Shown: positions 25,696-36,450, counted from the stretch's first letter. The stretch is DNA of 64,000 bases from Nonomuraea glycinis (GCF_014646515.1 NZ_BMNK01000004.1:176719-240718), one strand, 5' to 3'. Made by a program: numbers and translations. Notes: generated by a model not told the origin, from the letters alone.

Positions 25696-26094
25696 TCAGC
25701 GGGCCGCGGGGACCGGGCGGGGCAGGCGCGGGATGCCCCAGAGCCTGTTCTCCTCGCGCAGCGTGCGCAGTCGCTCCACCTCGGCGGTCCACATGGCGCC
25801 GGCGGGCGTGGCCTTCGCCTTGCGGCGGGCGATGCGGTCGTCGTAGGACTTGACGCCGAACGTGGCCCGCTGTCCCGCCTCGGCCGCCCGCAGCGCCTCG
25901 GTCAGCGCCTTGTCGAACGCCATCCCCGCGGCCCGCAGCTCGACATCGTCCGCGTCGGTGGCCTGCAGCTCGCGCAGCGTCCGCTCGGCCTGCCTGGCCT
26001 TGTCCAGCAGCTCGGGGAAGCTCTTGGAGATCTCCTGATCCGCGTGGAAGCGGACCTCGGCCTCGCGGCTCACCCGCGGACGGAAAAACGCCAT
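25696..26094 (-). CDS. Hypothetical charged helical protein
   Basis: The protein has 132 residues. It is rich in Arg, Glu and Ala and predicted largely alpha-helical with coiled-coil character (residues 28-75, 105-118), without membrane segments or Cys. I do not recognise a family. Codon third positions are strongly GC, which supports it being a real gene. It converges on the sigma factor gene and is divergent from the TetR gene 114 nt away; no operon partner. The ribosome site before ATG 26094 is weak. Confidence 0.6.
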   Translation of the reverse strand: MAFFRPRVSREAEVRFHADQEISKSFPELLDKARQAERTLRELQATDADDVELRAAGMAFDKALTEALRAAEAGQRATFGVKSYDDRIARRKAKATPAGAMWTAEVERLRTLREENRLWGIPRLPRPVPAAR

Positions 26095-26208
26095 CGACTC
26101 TGCCCTTCGAACTGTCGGTTCTTGCCAGCGACCAGGGTACGCCGTGCCGCGCCACGCCCAGTACCCGGATCCGCGTGCCCGGCGCCTTTACATAGTAAGA
26201 TGATCAGT

Positions 26209-26769
26209 ATGCCCGCCAAGCGACCGCCCGTCCCCCTCTCCCGCGAGCGCATCATCGAGGCCGCGCTGCACATCGCCGACAGCCAGGGCCTGCGCCGGCT
26301 CACCATGCGCAGGCTGGGCGACGCCCTGCAGGTGGAGGCCATGGCCATCTACCACCACCTGCCCAGGGGCAAGGAAGCGCTGATGGACGCGCTGGCCGAG
26401 CACGTCACCGCCGTCCGGGTGGAGCAGGCGGCCACCTGGCAGGAGACCGCCAAGGCCTGGTGCCGGGCCAGCCGCGAGGTGCTGCGCGAGCACCCCGGCG
26501 TGCTCGCGCTCGCCCTCACCAAACCGCCGAAGGGCGGCACCGCCCTGGCCATCGGCGAGCAGGTCGAGCAACTCACCGACGCGGGCCTGCCGGACGCGGC
26601 CGACGCCGTGCGCTCGCTGCGGGCGTTCGTCTTCGGCAGCGTCGCCGTCGAGGTCCAGCAGTCAGGATGGGCCGACCCGGAAGTGGACGAGTGGACCCGG
26701 CGCGACGAACGGGCCGACGCCGACTTCGAGCGCGGACTGGAAGCTTTGCTTCGAGGGCTCCAAATCTAG
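26209..26769 (+). CDS. TetR-family transcriptional regulator
   Basis: The protein has 186 residues. The helix-turn-helix reads IIEAALHIADSQGLRRLTMR then LGDALQVEAMAIYHHLPRG, with the AIYHH end typical of TetR proteins that carry a TetR_C ligand domain. ATG 26209 has a TAAGAT box (26196-26201) 7 nt before it and no ribosome site, so a leaderless message is likely. TTAC-ATA-GTAA (26188-26198) overlaps that box and is a candidate autoregulatory operator. No obvious target gene is adjacent. An ATG at 26200 is an alternative start. Confidence 0.83.
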   Translation: MPAKRPPVPLSRERIIEAALHIADSQGLRRLTMRRLGDALQVEAMAIYHHLPRGKEALMDALAEHVTAVRVEQAATWQETAKAWCRASREVLREHPGVLALALTKPPKGGTALAIGEQVEQLTDAGLPDAADAVRSLRAFVFGSVAVEVQQSGWADPEVDEWTRRDERADADFERGLEALLRGLQI

Positions 26770-26850
26770 TGTGCGTGTCGAGCTTGGCCCGTTATCCTGC
26801 ATAAGGCACGCTGTGTCGAAGGTCACACGATTGGGGCATCCTCCTCTAAC

Positions 26851-26884
26851 AGTCCTAACGGACTATGTCGGAATGTGTGACATA
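26851..26884. promoter_or_regulatory. Inverted repeats upstream of the DUF5999 gene
   Basis: AGTCC-TAAC-GGACT (26851-26864) and TATGTC-N9-GACATA (26864-26884) overlap by one base in the 198-bp gap between the TetR and DUF5999 genes. This AT-richer stretch is the probable promoter region of the small gene; no clear -35/-10 pair can be assigned. Confidence 0.4.
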
Positions 26885-26967
26885 CAACGCACACTTGCTG
26901 CAAACGAAAAACCCGAGCGCTCCCACCCCTCTTCCGGGAGCACCCACGAGATATCGGAGGCACGCCG

Positions 26968-27165
26968 ATGTGCCCGCACGACCCGGTCTGTCCGTCTGCC
27001 GAGGCGCCCGACCGCGAGGCCGCACGTACTCTTGCCTGCCACCCCGAGCAGGGGTGGAGCCTGCTGTGCAACGGCGTAGTCCTGTTCGAGGACACCGGGG
27101 AGCTCCTGCCCGGTGGCACCGCCATCGCCCCGCACCGCCCCGACCCCCTGGTCGGCGCGATCTGA
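26968..27165 (+). CDS. DUF5999 family small protein
   Basis: The protein has 65 residues from ATG 26968, with GGAGG 7 nt upstream. It opens MCPHDPVCPSAEAPDREAAR, a Cys/His pattern, and continues with HPEQGWSLLCNGVV and DTGELLPGG, which I recognise as the conserved core of DUF5999, a short family found across Streptomyces and relatives. The three Cys and His residues near the N-terminus could bind a metal, but this is inference. Function unknown. Two hairpins follow the gene. Confidence 0.8.
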   Translation: MCPHDPVCPSAEAPDREAARTLACHPEQGWSLLCNGVVLFEDTGELLPGGTAIAPHRPDPLVGAI

Positions 27166-27208
27166 CCCATACCCGGCCGCCCGCACTGACGGCGGGCCGG
27201 TCACCCAC

Positions 27209-27233
27209 GTCCCGCCTGCGACCTCGGCGGGAC
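27209..27233 (+). terminator. Hairpin downstream of the DUF5999 gene
   Basis: GTCCCGCC (27209-27216) and GGCGGGAC (27226-27233) form a perfect 8-bp stem with a 9-nt loop, 44 nt after the stop codon. No U tract. Confidence 0.5.
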
Positions 27234-27308
27234 AGCCTCGACCGCCAGGCCGAGCACCCCCCGCCCGCCAAGGGCCGCGAGACAGCCGACCGGCCCCGAG
27301 GCGGCGAC

Positions 27309-27333
27309 CCCGCAACCTCCAGCAGGTTGCGGG
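27309..27333. terminator. Second, stronger hairpin in the DUF5999-hydrolase gap
   Basis: CCCGCAACCT (27309-27318) and AGGTTGCGGG (27324-27333) form a perfect 10-bp stem with a 5-nt loop. It lies between convergent genes and could stop transcription from either side. Confidence 0.6.
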
Positions 27334-27375
27334 ACCAGCACCACCGGCCCTTCTCCGCCGGCTCCACCGGCGCGT

Positions 27376-27504
27376 GAGCCAGTCGGCCACCACCTCAGCT
27401 CAAGTGGCGCTTGAGCCAGTCGGCCACCACCTGACCTCCAGTGGTCCTTGACCAGGTCGGGCGCCAGCTCAGCTCAAGTGGCGCTGGAGCCAGTCGGCCA
27501 CCAC
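27376..27504. repeat. 37-bp tandem repeat spanning the hydrolase stop codon
   Basis: Blocks begin at 27376, 27413, 27450 and 27487, exactly 37 bp apart. Blocks one, two and four share GAGCCAGTCGGCCACCAC; block three is diverged. Block four is the final coding part of the alpha/beta hydrolase and block three includes its stop (27469-27471). The period is not a multiple of three, so the copies outside the gene are not a simple protein extension. Confidence 0.75.
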
Positions 27505-28062
27505 TTCGCCCACGCGGGCCGGGTTCTTCTTCAGGTCGTGGCCCTCTCCTGGCAGCACCACCATCCGCGTCGCGTCCGCCGGATCCGGCAACCCGAACGG
27601 GTCCCGGTCCCCGCTGACCACCAGCACCTCCACTCCGGCCCCGCGCAGTTCGTCGGCCCTGGACCGTTCCGGCCTGCCCGGCGGATGCAGCGGGAAGGCC
27701 AGTGCCACCACCGAGGCCGCGCCCACCGCCTTGGCGGTCCGGCAGGCCACCCGCGCCCCGTTGCTCCGCCCGCCCTGCACCAGGGGCACGTCCGGCCACC
27801 GCTTACGCAACTCGTCCACCACGATCTGCCACGCCTCGTCCTGCCGGGCCGGCGACCCCGGCGCCCGCGCCCCGGCCACCCTGAACGCCTGTGTCACCCT
27901 CGCCACGCTCGCGCCCACGCCGAGCGCCGCGTCCCGCACCGCCAGGAGATCGGGCGCGTCCACTCCCCCGGCCGACCCGTGCGTCAGCACCAGCAGCATC
28001 CGGGCCCGCTCCACCTCGTCGACCTCGACCAGCGCGCGACCCCGAGGGGTCATGATCTCCAT
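27469..28062 (-). CDS. Alpha/beta hydrolase, dienelactone hydrolase / TEX30-like
   Basis: The protein has 197 residues. ATG 28062 is preferred because a TACGGT box (28069-28074) lies 6 nt upstream, suggesting leaderless translation; a longer frame to 28185 adds an implausible N-terminus. Key points are LVLTHGSAGG near residue 30, the nucleophile elbow GGRSNGARVACR (Ser), VVSGDRDPFG with the catalytic Asp and GEGHDL with the His. The GGRS elbow is typical of the KANL3/TEX30 hydrolase family. Substrate unknown. The 3' end is part of a tandem repeat. Confidence 0.78.
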   Translation of the reverse strand: MEIMTPRGRALVEVDEVERARMLLVLTHGSAGGVDAPDLLAVRDAALGVGASVARVTQAFRVAGARAPGSPARQDEAWQIVVDELRKRWPDVPLVQGGRSNGARVACRTAKAVGAASVVALAFPLHPPGRPERSRADELRGAGVEVLVVSGDRDPFGLPDPADATRMVVLPGEGHDLKKNPARVGEVVADWLQRHLS

Positions 28063-28144
28063 GGCAGCACCGTACCTGGGTATGAGGTCAAGCTCAGTCT
28101 CAGGTGTGATGACGGCGTGCCCCGGACCATGGAGGATCGGCCGT

Positions 28145-28489
28145 ATGCGAGACACGAGCCCCTTGCGCGAGGACCTGCAGGCCACGCTGGACGCCCGCCG
28201 CGACCTCGGCCCCGACTACGAGCCCGCCCTGGTCGACTCGCTGGTCGAGCGCCTGGACGCCACCATCGCCGCCCGGGTCGCCGCCGAGCTCCATCTGCGC
28301 GGCGTGCCGCCCGCCAAGCAGCGGGCCAGCGGCTCGGCCATGATCCCCATCGCCCTGGGCTCGATGGGCATCGGCATTCCACTCACCGCCATCGCGAACT
28401 CCTCCGGCCTGGTGGCGATCGTGGTGACCTGGATCGCCATCGTCGCGATCAACATGGCGTCCGCCATGGTCATCATGCGCCGCCCCTGA
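28145..28489 (+). CDS. Small membrane protein, function unknown
   Basis: The protein has 114 residues from ATG 28145, with GGAGG about 9 nt upstream. Residues 1-60 are a soluble helical region with many charged residues; residues 65-110 form two hydrophobic helices (PIALGSMGIGIPLTAIA and GLVAIVVTWIAIVAINMASA). Similar proteins of this layout are frequent in actinomycetes but I cannot name a family. It is divergent from the alpha/beta hydrolase and convergent with the next gene. Confidence 0.65.
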   Translation: MRDTSPLREDLQATLDARRDLGPDYEPALVDSLVERLDATIAARVAAELHLRGVPPAKQRASGSAMIPIALGSMGIGIPLTAIANSSGLVAIVVTWIAIVAINMASAMVIMRRP

Positions 28490-28530
28490 CCGCCGAACCC
28501 CCACACCCTCTCAATCCGGGCCCACAGACC

Positions 28531-28588
28531 TCTCGCGCCCCATGACCCGCACAACCTTCGCCCTCGCGTGGCCGGGTCTCGCGCCCCA
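28531..28588. repeat. Short direct repeat in a convergent gap
   Basis: TCTCGCGCCCCA occurs at 28531-28542 and 28577-28588, 46 bp apart, with partly similar flanks. It lies between the stops of the small membrane protein (28489) and the conserved hypothetical gene (28629). Nothing else is seen in this 139-bp gap. Confidence 0.35.
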
Positions 28589-28628
28589 GCCCGCGCGGTC
28601 TCGCTCGACGGCCACGCGGCCCGCAGGT

Positions 28629-29111
28629 CTACGCCGGTGCCTCGGTCCGTGTTCCCAGGTCTCCGGGCGGGTCTGCGACCGGTTCCCAGCGTGCCTGGAG
28701 GTCGGCGCAGATCACCTGCACGGTGCCCGTGAGAAACATCAGTTCGTGACTGCAACCATGCTCATGCGGCAGGATCTCGTCCAGCCGCAGGCTGCTCAGC
28801 CCCACCTTCGGGTCCCCGCCGACGCGGACACCGGCCACCCCGGCATAACGGATGACCAGGCGCTCGGAGTGCTTCCACGGATTAGCCTCCAGGCGGAGCT
28901 CCAGGCCGAGCGGCCCGCCTCCCAGAGACAGGCCCCCGAACTCGAGGTCCTTCACACAGCGGGGGCCGGCGAAGTCGTAGTGCTCCGGATCACTGGCGAA
29001 CGCGCGCGCACCGGCGGGCAGCCGTGGGCCCAGCTCGGGCAGCTTGTCCAGGTACGGAGACGGATCATGCATCAGCGCACCGTCCTGCCACTCCACTACG
29101 ACGAGCTCCAC
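28629..29111 (-). CDS. Conserved-looking hypothetical protein
   Basis: The protein has 160 residues from GTG 29111, chosen because AAGGGAG lies 4-5 nt upstream; a GTG at 29135 is less well placed. It begins VELVVVEWQDGALMHDPSPY and has an HEHGCSHELMFL stretch with clustered His and Cys that could bind metal. It has mixed alpha/beta character without membrane segments. I do not recognise a family and assign no function. It converges on the small membrane protein gene. Confidence 0.6.
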   Translation of the reverse strand: MELVVVEWQDGALMHDPSPYLDKLPELGPRLPAGARAFASDPEHYDFAGPRCVKDLEFGGLSLGGGPLGLELRLEANPWKHSERLVIRYAGVAGVRVGGDPKVGLSSLRLDEILPHEHGCSHELMFLTGTVQVICADLQARWEPVADPPGDLGTRTEAPA

Positions 29112-29208
29112 CGATCTCCCTTCAAGATCGCCCACGGGAGGACGGAGGTGGCACGTGCCAAGCCCCGCTGAGCCGGCACCCCGATCGCGAGCACGTCACC
29201 GCCCGAGG

Positions 29209-30261
29209 TCAGCCACGGTCGTAACGCAGCCGCACCTCGGACGCGAGCGTCTCATCCTCATGATTCAAGCCGTACGCCCACACCTGGTCGGCATCGTCGG
29301 CGCGTCCCCGTAGCGGGAGCGTGCGGGCCAGCAGCTCGACCGCGAGGGCAGTGGTCTGAGCCTCGCCGTCGTCCTCCACGGCACCCGCGAACTCGGCGCA
29401 GGCGAGCTCCAGGTGCGCGATGCCGAGCTGCACGCGCAGCCGGGCCGCGTCGTCACCCCCGGCGTCCTCCAGGCCGTCCAGCAGCACCTCCGCCGCCTCC
29501 CCTGGCTCACCGCGCTCCATGAGCAGGTCCGCGAGCTGCTGAATCGCATGCACGCGCACGTCCGCACCACCCTGCCCGACGTCCGCACCACTCTGACCGG
29601 CCTGCCCGACGTCCGCGCCGCTGTGGCCGGCTTGTCCCACGTCCGCGCCGCTGTGGCCGGCTTGCGAGCTGCCCTGCCGGACGCCCGCGCCGGCCTGCCC
29701 GACGTGCGCACCGCCGACCGTCTGGCCCGCATGCCTCCGCTCGCCGTCGGCCGCATGGTGCCCGCTGTCACGAGGTGCGTCGCCGACGGCGCCCTGGCCG
29801 TCTCCCCGCCGCGCTGTCGTCGCGTCGCCGGCGTCGATGGCGGCGCGGAGCTCGGTCTCCGCCTCGTCGTACTCGCCGGTCTCCACGGCGAGCCGGGCGA
29901 GCGCGAGGTGGGCGAGCGGGACGTAGGCCGGCGTACCGACCCCCAGCACTGCTTGCCAGGCGCCCCTCGCCTGACCGTAACGGCCCTCACGTTCGAATCC
30001 CTGGGCCAGGTGGCAGGCGGCCTGGGCGGCGAACTCGGGATGACCGGTGGCGAGCGCGGTCCTGGCGGCGGCGCGGGCGCCGTCGACGTCGCCCCGCTGG
30101 TCGAGGACTACGGCGAGGCCGACGGCGGCCTGTGCCACGTCGGGGCCGCCGGGGGCGGAGGCGAGTTCGGCGAGTATGGCGGCCGCACCATCGAGATCAC
30201 CGTCTTCGGCCAGGCGGCGGGCGGTGTCCAGCGGCGGGGTCTCCAGCTCTGAGGACGTCAA
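29209..30261 (-). CDS. TPR-repeat protein with a Gly/Ala/Gln-rich repetitive insert
   Basis: The protein has 350 residues from TTG 30261, with AAGGAG 5 nt upstream. Residues 10-145 are tetratricopeptide-like helical hairpins (GDLDGAAAILAEL, GRYGQARGAWQAVL, GEYDEAETELRAAI), and residues about 240-345 resume the pattern. Between them is a low-complexity insert of about 80 residues containing a decapeptide repeat, (Q)AGHSGADVGQ, encoded by 30-bp tandem repeats at 29560-29665. TPR proteins are scaffolds; no partner is evident. It is probably cytoplasmic. Confidence 0.72.
   Translation of the reverse strand: MTSSELETPPLDTARRLAEDGDLDGAAAILAELASAPGGPDVAQAAVGLAVVLDQRGDVDGARAAARTALATGHPEFAAQAACHLAQGFEREGRYGQARGAWQAVLGVGTPAYVPLAHLALARLAVETGEYDEAETELRAAIDAGDATTARRGDGQGAVGDAPRDSGHHAADGERRHAGQTVGGAHVGQAGAGVRQGSSQAGHSGADVGQAGHSGADVGQAGQSGADVGQGGADVRVHAIQQLADLLMERGEPGEAAEVLLDGLEDAGGDDAARLRVQLGIAHLELACAEFAGAVEDDGEAQTTALAVELLARTLPLRGRADDADQVWAYGLNHEDETLASEVRLRYDRG
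29560..29665 (-). repeat. 30-bp in-frame coding repeat in the TPR gene
   Basis: Units begin at 29581, 29611 and 29641, each opening GTCCGCRCC on the plus strand, with a shortened 21-bp unit at 29560-29580. The unit encodes ten residues and keeps frame. Units 29611 and 29641 share their first 24 bases exactly, suggesting recent duplication. Confidence 0.7.
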
Positions 30262-30436
30262 GAGAGCTCCTTCGGCGACGATCGCACCGAGCCTAACGAC
30301 TTCTGGCGATCATGTCTGCTCACTTGCGCCCGTAGGCATGATACGCACACCTTTGCGGCGTCAGGCCCTCCCCAGCCGACGACACGAGGGCGAGCCTGGG
30401 CCACGAACGCAGGCCCGAGGGCAGGGCGTACGGCAT

Positions 30437-30527
30437 GATGCATGCTCGCGCACGGGGCGGAAAGGCCGAGTTCCGGGCGGGGACGGGCGGCGCGATGCGT
30501 GCCCGTACACAAGGTGGAAAGGCCGAG
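30437..30527. repeat. 57-bp-period repeat downstream of gcvP
   Basis: Two 34-bp blocks, 30437-30470 and 30494-30527, both run from GATGC to GGAAAGGCCGAG with several substitutions between. They lie in the 311-bp gap between the TPR gene start (30261) and the gcvP stop (30573). The rest of the gap holds the TPR gene promoter region; no gene is seen. Confidence 0.5.
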
Positions 30528-30572
30528 GCCCGGCACGCTCGTAAGCGGGCCGGGCCGGTGGGCGGGGGTGGG

Positions 30573-33410
<2,838 letters not shown>

Positions 33411-33460
33411 GGAGATGCCTCCCAAGGCGATGGAGACCGGCGCAGAGCGCGGGCGTATGC

Positions 33461-33656
33461 CAGGTCTCCCCCTCTGTCACCGCTGTCTTCGCGACCTGAG
33501 AGCTTCACCCCGAAGGGCTTGCACCGTCGGTGAGACGCGCCTGGCGAGCGCGCCTGCTTTCCAGAGTTGCCTCACCCGAGCGGTACCGGTTGCCTGAGAG
33601 ATTCCGGGGAGGTTGCTCCTTCGGCGCCCCGGGCCAGCCGGGGACTCTCCCGCATG
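33461..33656 (-). promoter_or_regulatory. Tandem glycine riboswitch upstream of gcvP
   Basis: Reading on the minus strand, aptamer 1 (about 33656-33550) shows GGGAGAGTCC, GCCGAAGGAGCAA, CTCTCAGGCAA and GGCAACTCTGG. Aptamer 2 (about 33545-33461) shows GTCTCACCGACGGTGCAAG, GAAGCTCTCAGG and GACAGAGGGGGAGACC. These are the conserved boxes of the glycine aptamer pair. It ends about 50 nt before the gcvP start; it should turn expression on when glycine is high. Confidence 0.9.
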
Positions 33657-33680
33657 GGGTCATCGACATGTCCTAGATTA

Positions 33681-34301
33681 CTACCCTATTCGGCGCGCCC
33701 GTCGCCTCTGGGCCAGTTCGTCAGCGGGATGGTCGGCCGGGACGGTGTCCGCGACCGCCGCCCGTTCCCCCGGCAGCTCCGCGAGGGATCCCTCGACCTC
33801 GCGCCAGACCCGGCCGAGCGCGATGCCGAACACGCCCTGGCCACCCTGGAGCAGGTCTATCACCTCGTCCGCCGAGGTGCACTCGTAGACGCTCACGCCG
33901 TCGCTCATCAGCGTGATCTGCGCGAGGTCGGCCACCCCGCGATCCCGCAGATGTTGTACGGCCGTGCGGATCTGCTGAAGGGACACCCCGGTGTCGAGCA
34001 GTCGCTTGACGACCTTGAGCACCAGGATGTCGCGGAAACTGTAGAGCCGTTGGGAGCCCGAGCCTTGCGCTGCTCTTATCGTGGGCTCGACCAGGCTGGT
34101 GCGTGCCCAGTAGTCCAGCTGCCTGTAGGTGATGCCGGCTGCCGCGCACGCCGTCGGGCCACGGTATCCGATGTCGTCCGGCAGTGTCGCAGGCTGCTCG
34201 TCGAAGAGCAGGCCCTGCTCTCCGGCACGCTGCCGCGCGCTCTCCCGCCGTACCGGATCTTCCTGGCCGGCCGTCTTTCCCTCGCCGCTGCTGACCGCCA
34301 C
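33681..34301 (-). CDS. MerR-family regulator (Rv1830-like)
   Basis: The protein has 206 residues from GTG 34301 with GGAGG 5 nt upstream. After a 45-residue polar N-terminus comes the MerR winged helix: IGYRGPTACAAAGITYRQLDYWARTSLVEPT, then RLYSFRDILVLKVVKRLLD. The effector part is short (VSLQQIRTAVQHLRDRGV onward) and has no metal-binding Cys. It matches the MerR protein found between the DUF151 gene and gcvP in mycobacteria and Streptomyces (Rv1830 in M. tuberculosis). Target genes are not evident; gcvP next door has its own riboswitch. Confidence 0.83.
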   Translation of the reverse strand: MAVSSGEGKTAGQEDPVRRESARQRAGEQGLLFDEQPATLPDDIGYRGPTACAAAGITYRQLDYWARTSLVEPTIRAAQGSGSQRLYSFRDILVLKVVKRLLDTGVSLQQIRTAVQHLRDRGVADLAQITLMSDGVSVYECTSADEVIDLLQGGQGVFGIALGRVWREVEGSLAELPGERAAVADTVPADHPADELAQRRRARRIG

Positions 34302-34449
34302 GCGGACCTCCGGCTTTCTCTCATCCCGCGGCCTGATCTGGGGGTTCGTAAAAAGGCGGCCACGGGTTTCACTTGCACCGTAGGACCGTGACCATGCTCA
34401 GTCAACGATCCGGCTCGGCGCGTCGTGAAGCGTAAATGCACTGAAATAC

Positions 34450-34932
34450 CTACCCCGCCCTGCCAAAGTCTTCGGGAGAGATCGTGTCAAGGAACTCCCT
34501 GAACTTCTCCACCTCGTCCTCCTGGTCGTCGGGGATGATCACTCCGGCTTCCTGGACCACCTCTTCGCTGGCGAAGATGCGGGCTCCGGTGCGCAGCGCG
34601 AGCGCGATGGAGTCGGACGGCCTGGCGCTCACCTCCACGCCGTTGGAGAAGACCAGGTCGGCGAAGAAGATCCCGTCACGCAGGGCGACGATGTTGACGG
34701 CGCGCAGGCCCACGCCCAGCGCGCTCAGCACGTCCCGGAACAGGTCATGCGTGAGCGGCCTGGGCGGAGGCTCCTCCGCCTGGGCGAGGGCGATGGCCGT
34801 TGCTTCGGTCATGCCAATCCAAATAGGCAGAAACCGTTCCCCGTGTGCCTCCTTGAGCAAGACGATCGGCTGATTTGTGGGCATCTCTACGCGGACACCC
34901 ACGACCTCCATCTGCAACACGGGCTGCTCCAT
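34450..34932 (-). CDS. DUF151 / bifunctional nuclease family protein
   Basis: The protein has 160 residues from ATG 34932; ATG 34983 is an upstream alternative and neither has a good ribosome site, so I followed the family's usual N-terminus (VVGVRVEMPTNQPIVLL). The conserved core is FLPIWIGMTEATAIALA, RPLTHDLFRDVLSALG and VSARPSDSIALALRTGA. The protein corresponds to Rv1829 in the same gene order. Plant relatives show RNase and DNase activity; in bacteria the role is unsettled. It sits between two MerR genes. Confidence 0.86.
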   Translation of the reverse strand: MEQPVLQMEVVGVRVEMPTNQPIVLLKEAHGERFLPIWIGMTEATAIALAQAEEPPPRPLTHDLFRDVLSALGVGLRAVNIVALRDGIFFADLVFSNGVEVSARPSDSIALALRTGARIFASEEVVQEAGVIIPDDQEDEVEKFREFLDTISPEDFGRAG

Positions 34933-35026
34933 ATTCGACTGGCCGGCGACCCGGCACAGCTCATTGCTGGTCCGCTTCTGCATTTCAACGTAACACCCGA
35001 GGGGCCCTGAATGTCCCTCGGGCCGC

Positions 35027-35680
35027 TCATCGCCCGAGAACGCTCCGCACGCCCGTGCGCAGCAGGGCCTCGTGCAGTTCGAGCAGGCGCGTGGACAGCT
35101 CCCTGGCCACCTCGTCGGCCTCGCCGATCGCCCCCGGCGCCCGCCGTTTCAGGATCGGCGCCACGGTCTGCTCGACCAGGCCGGCCTCACGCTCGGCCGC
35201 CGCCTTGACCGCCCGCAGGTGCCGGGCGTGCAGCCCGAAACGGGCCAGCGCGCCGACGCTGCGCGCCACCTTGAGCGCGTCCTCGTCGTAGCGCCTGGCC
35301 TTGGCCGCGAGCAGGCCGTAGTCCTCCAGCTCGGTGAGCGTCTCCTCGTCGAGCCCGGCCGCCTCGAGCAGCTCGGCGCGGCTGAGGCGCACCTCCTGCT
35401 TGTCCTGGACGGCGCGGGGACGGGCGAAGCTCTCCGCCATCTTGTCCTTGATCACCCTCAGCGGCAGGTAATGGTCGCGTTGCTCGGTGAGGATGTAGCG
35501 GAGCTGCTGGACGTGCAGGTGAGTGAACTTGCGAAAGCCCGACGGGGTCCGCTCCGGCTCGATGAGCCCCTCCCCCTCCAAGAAACGGATCTTGGAGACG
35601 GTGACGTCGGGGAACTCGCCCTGCAGGAGGGCGAGCACCTCCCCGATGCTCATGTGCGAGCGTGCCGCCTGCGAGGTCAT
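35027..35680 (-). CDS. ftsR: MerR-family regulator FtsR (Rv1828-like)
   Basis: The protein has 217 residues; its ATG overlaps the FHA gene stop by ATGA. The winged helix is diagnostic: MSIGEVLALLQGEFPDVTVS then KIRFLEGEGLIEPERTPSGF with RKFTHLHVQQLRYILTEQRD. This is the Rv1828/FtsR group; the Corynebacterium member activates ftsZ and affects cell division. The C-terminal half is helical and lacks Cys. Coupling to the FHA gene suggests joint expression, while the targets probably lie elsewhere. Confidence 0.87.
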   Translation of the reverse strand: MTSQAARSHMSIGEVLALLQGEFPDVTVSKIRFLEGEGLIEPERTPSGFRKFTHLHVQQLRYILTEQRDHYLPLRVIKDKMAESFARPRAVQDKQEVRLSRAELLEAAGLDEETLTELEDYGLLAAKARRYDEDALKVARSVGALARFGLHARHLRAVKAAAEREAGLVEQTVAPILKRRAPGAIGEADEVARELSTRLLELHEALLRTGVRSVLGR

Positions 35681-36189
35681 GCGCCGGCGGGTGTCCGCAT
35701 CAGGAACAACAGCCGGAACTTTCCGATCTGCACCTCGTCGCCCGAGTGCAGCGGGACCTCCTCGATGCGTTCCCTGTTGACGTAGGTGCCGTTGAGGCTG
35801 CCCACGTCGCGCACGGAGAACAGGCCGCCGCGCTGGCGGTAGAACTCCACGTGCCGGCGGGAGACGGTGATGTCGTCGAGGAAGATGTCACTCTCCGGAT
35901 GGCGCCCGGTGGTGGTGAGGTCCTTGTCGAGCCGGAAACGGCTGCCCTGGTTGGGCCCTCTGGTCACGGACAGCAACGCCGTGCCCGGCGGGAGCTGTTC
36001 GACCAGCGCCCGCTCGGCCAGCAGCATGTCACCGGTCTCTGCCTCGTACGCCTCGATTCCCGCGACGGAGATCGTCGAAGTGGTGTCCCCCGAGACCTCG
36101 TGTCTGGTCAAGGGTGACCCACAGCGGGAACAGAAACGGGCATCCTCGGGGTTGGCGTGCCCGCACTGCGTGCAGTAGACGCTCGGCAT
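35677..36189 (-). CDS. garA: FHA-domain protein, GarA/OdhI type, with zinc ribbon
   Basis: The protein has 170 residues from ATG 36189 (an AGGAGG sits 12 nt upstream). Residues 4-27 are a zinc ribbon, CTQCG followed by FCSRCG. A linker has the T-T pair in SGDTTSTISV, where GarA/OdhI proteins are phosphorylated by Ser/Thr kinases. The FHA domain follows with GRHPESDIFLDD, VSRRHVEF and VGSLNGTYVN. In relatives the phosphorylated tail folds onto the FHA and switches off inhibition of 2-oxoglutarate dehydrogenase and glutamate enzymes. The same role is inferred here from order and motif. Confidence 0.86.
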   Translation of the reverse strand: MPSVYCTQCGHANPEDARFCSRCGSPLTRHEVSGDTTSTISVAGIEAYEAETGDMLLAERALVEQLPPGTALLSVTRGPNQGSRFRLDKDLTTTGRHPESDIFLDDITVSRRHVEFYRQRGGLFSVRDVGSLNGTYVNRERIEEVPLHSGDEVQIGKFRLLFLMRTPAGA

Positions 36190-36424
36190 CGATCGGCTCG
36201 GCCTCCTACCGCGAAGACGCGGCAACGGTGCTCGGGGCGCGCCTCGCTTCGCTCTCAAGTTTGCGAATGCCGCAACTTACGCTGATCAGCGGCAAAGGTC
36301 AAGGCGGGGCGCTGGACGACAGGTTCGGACGCTGACAAAGTTACCGCCGTCCCGGCCTGAAGGTCCATGCCGCCGCGCCTTCTAACATTACGATCTTGCA
36401 CGCCATCCGACAAATCGCCGTCGC

Positions 36425-36450
36425 CCCGGGGTCATGGACGCGGTCCCGGG
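36425..36450 (-). terminator. Hairpin after the nucleotidyltransferase gene
   Basis: CCCGGG at 36425-36430 and 36445-36450 flank a 14-nt loop immediately beyond the stop codon at 36454. The rest of the 264-bp gap (36190-36453) is the FHA gene promoter region; it contains no gene I can support. Confidence 0.4.

Noticed and set aside
27376..27504. CRISPR array
   Set aside because: The 37-bp blocks are contiguous without spacers, and no cas gene is present.
29560..29665. CRISPR or minisatellite outside genes
   Set aside because: Repeats are in frame within a TPR coding sequence and contiguous.
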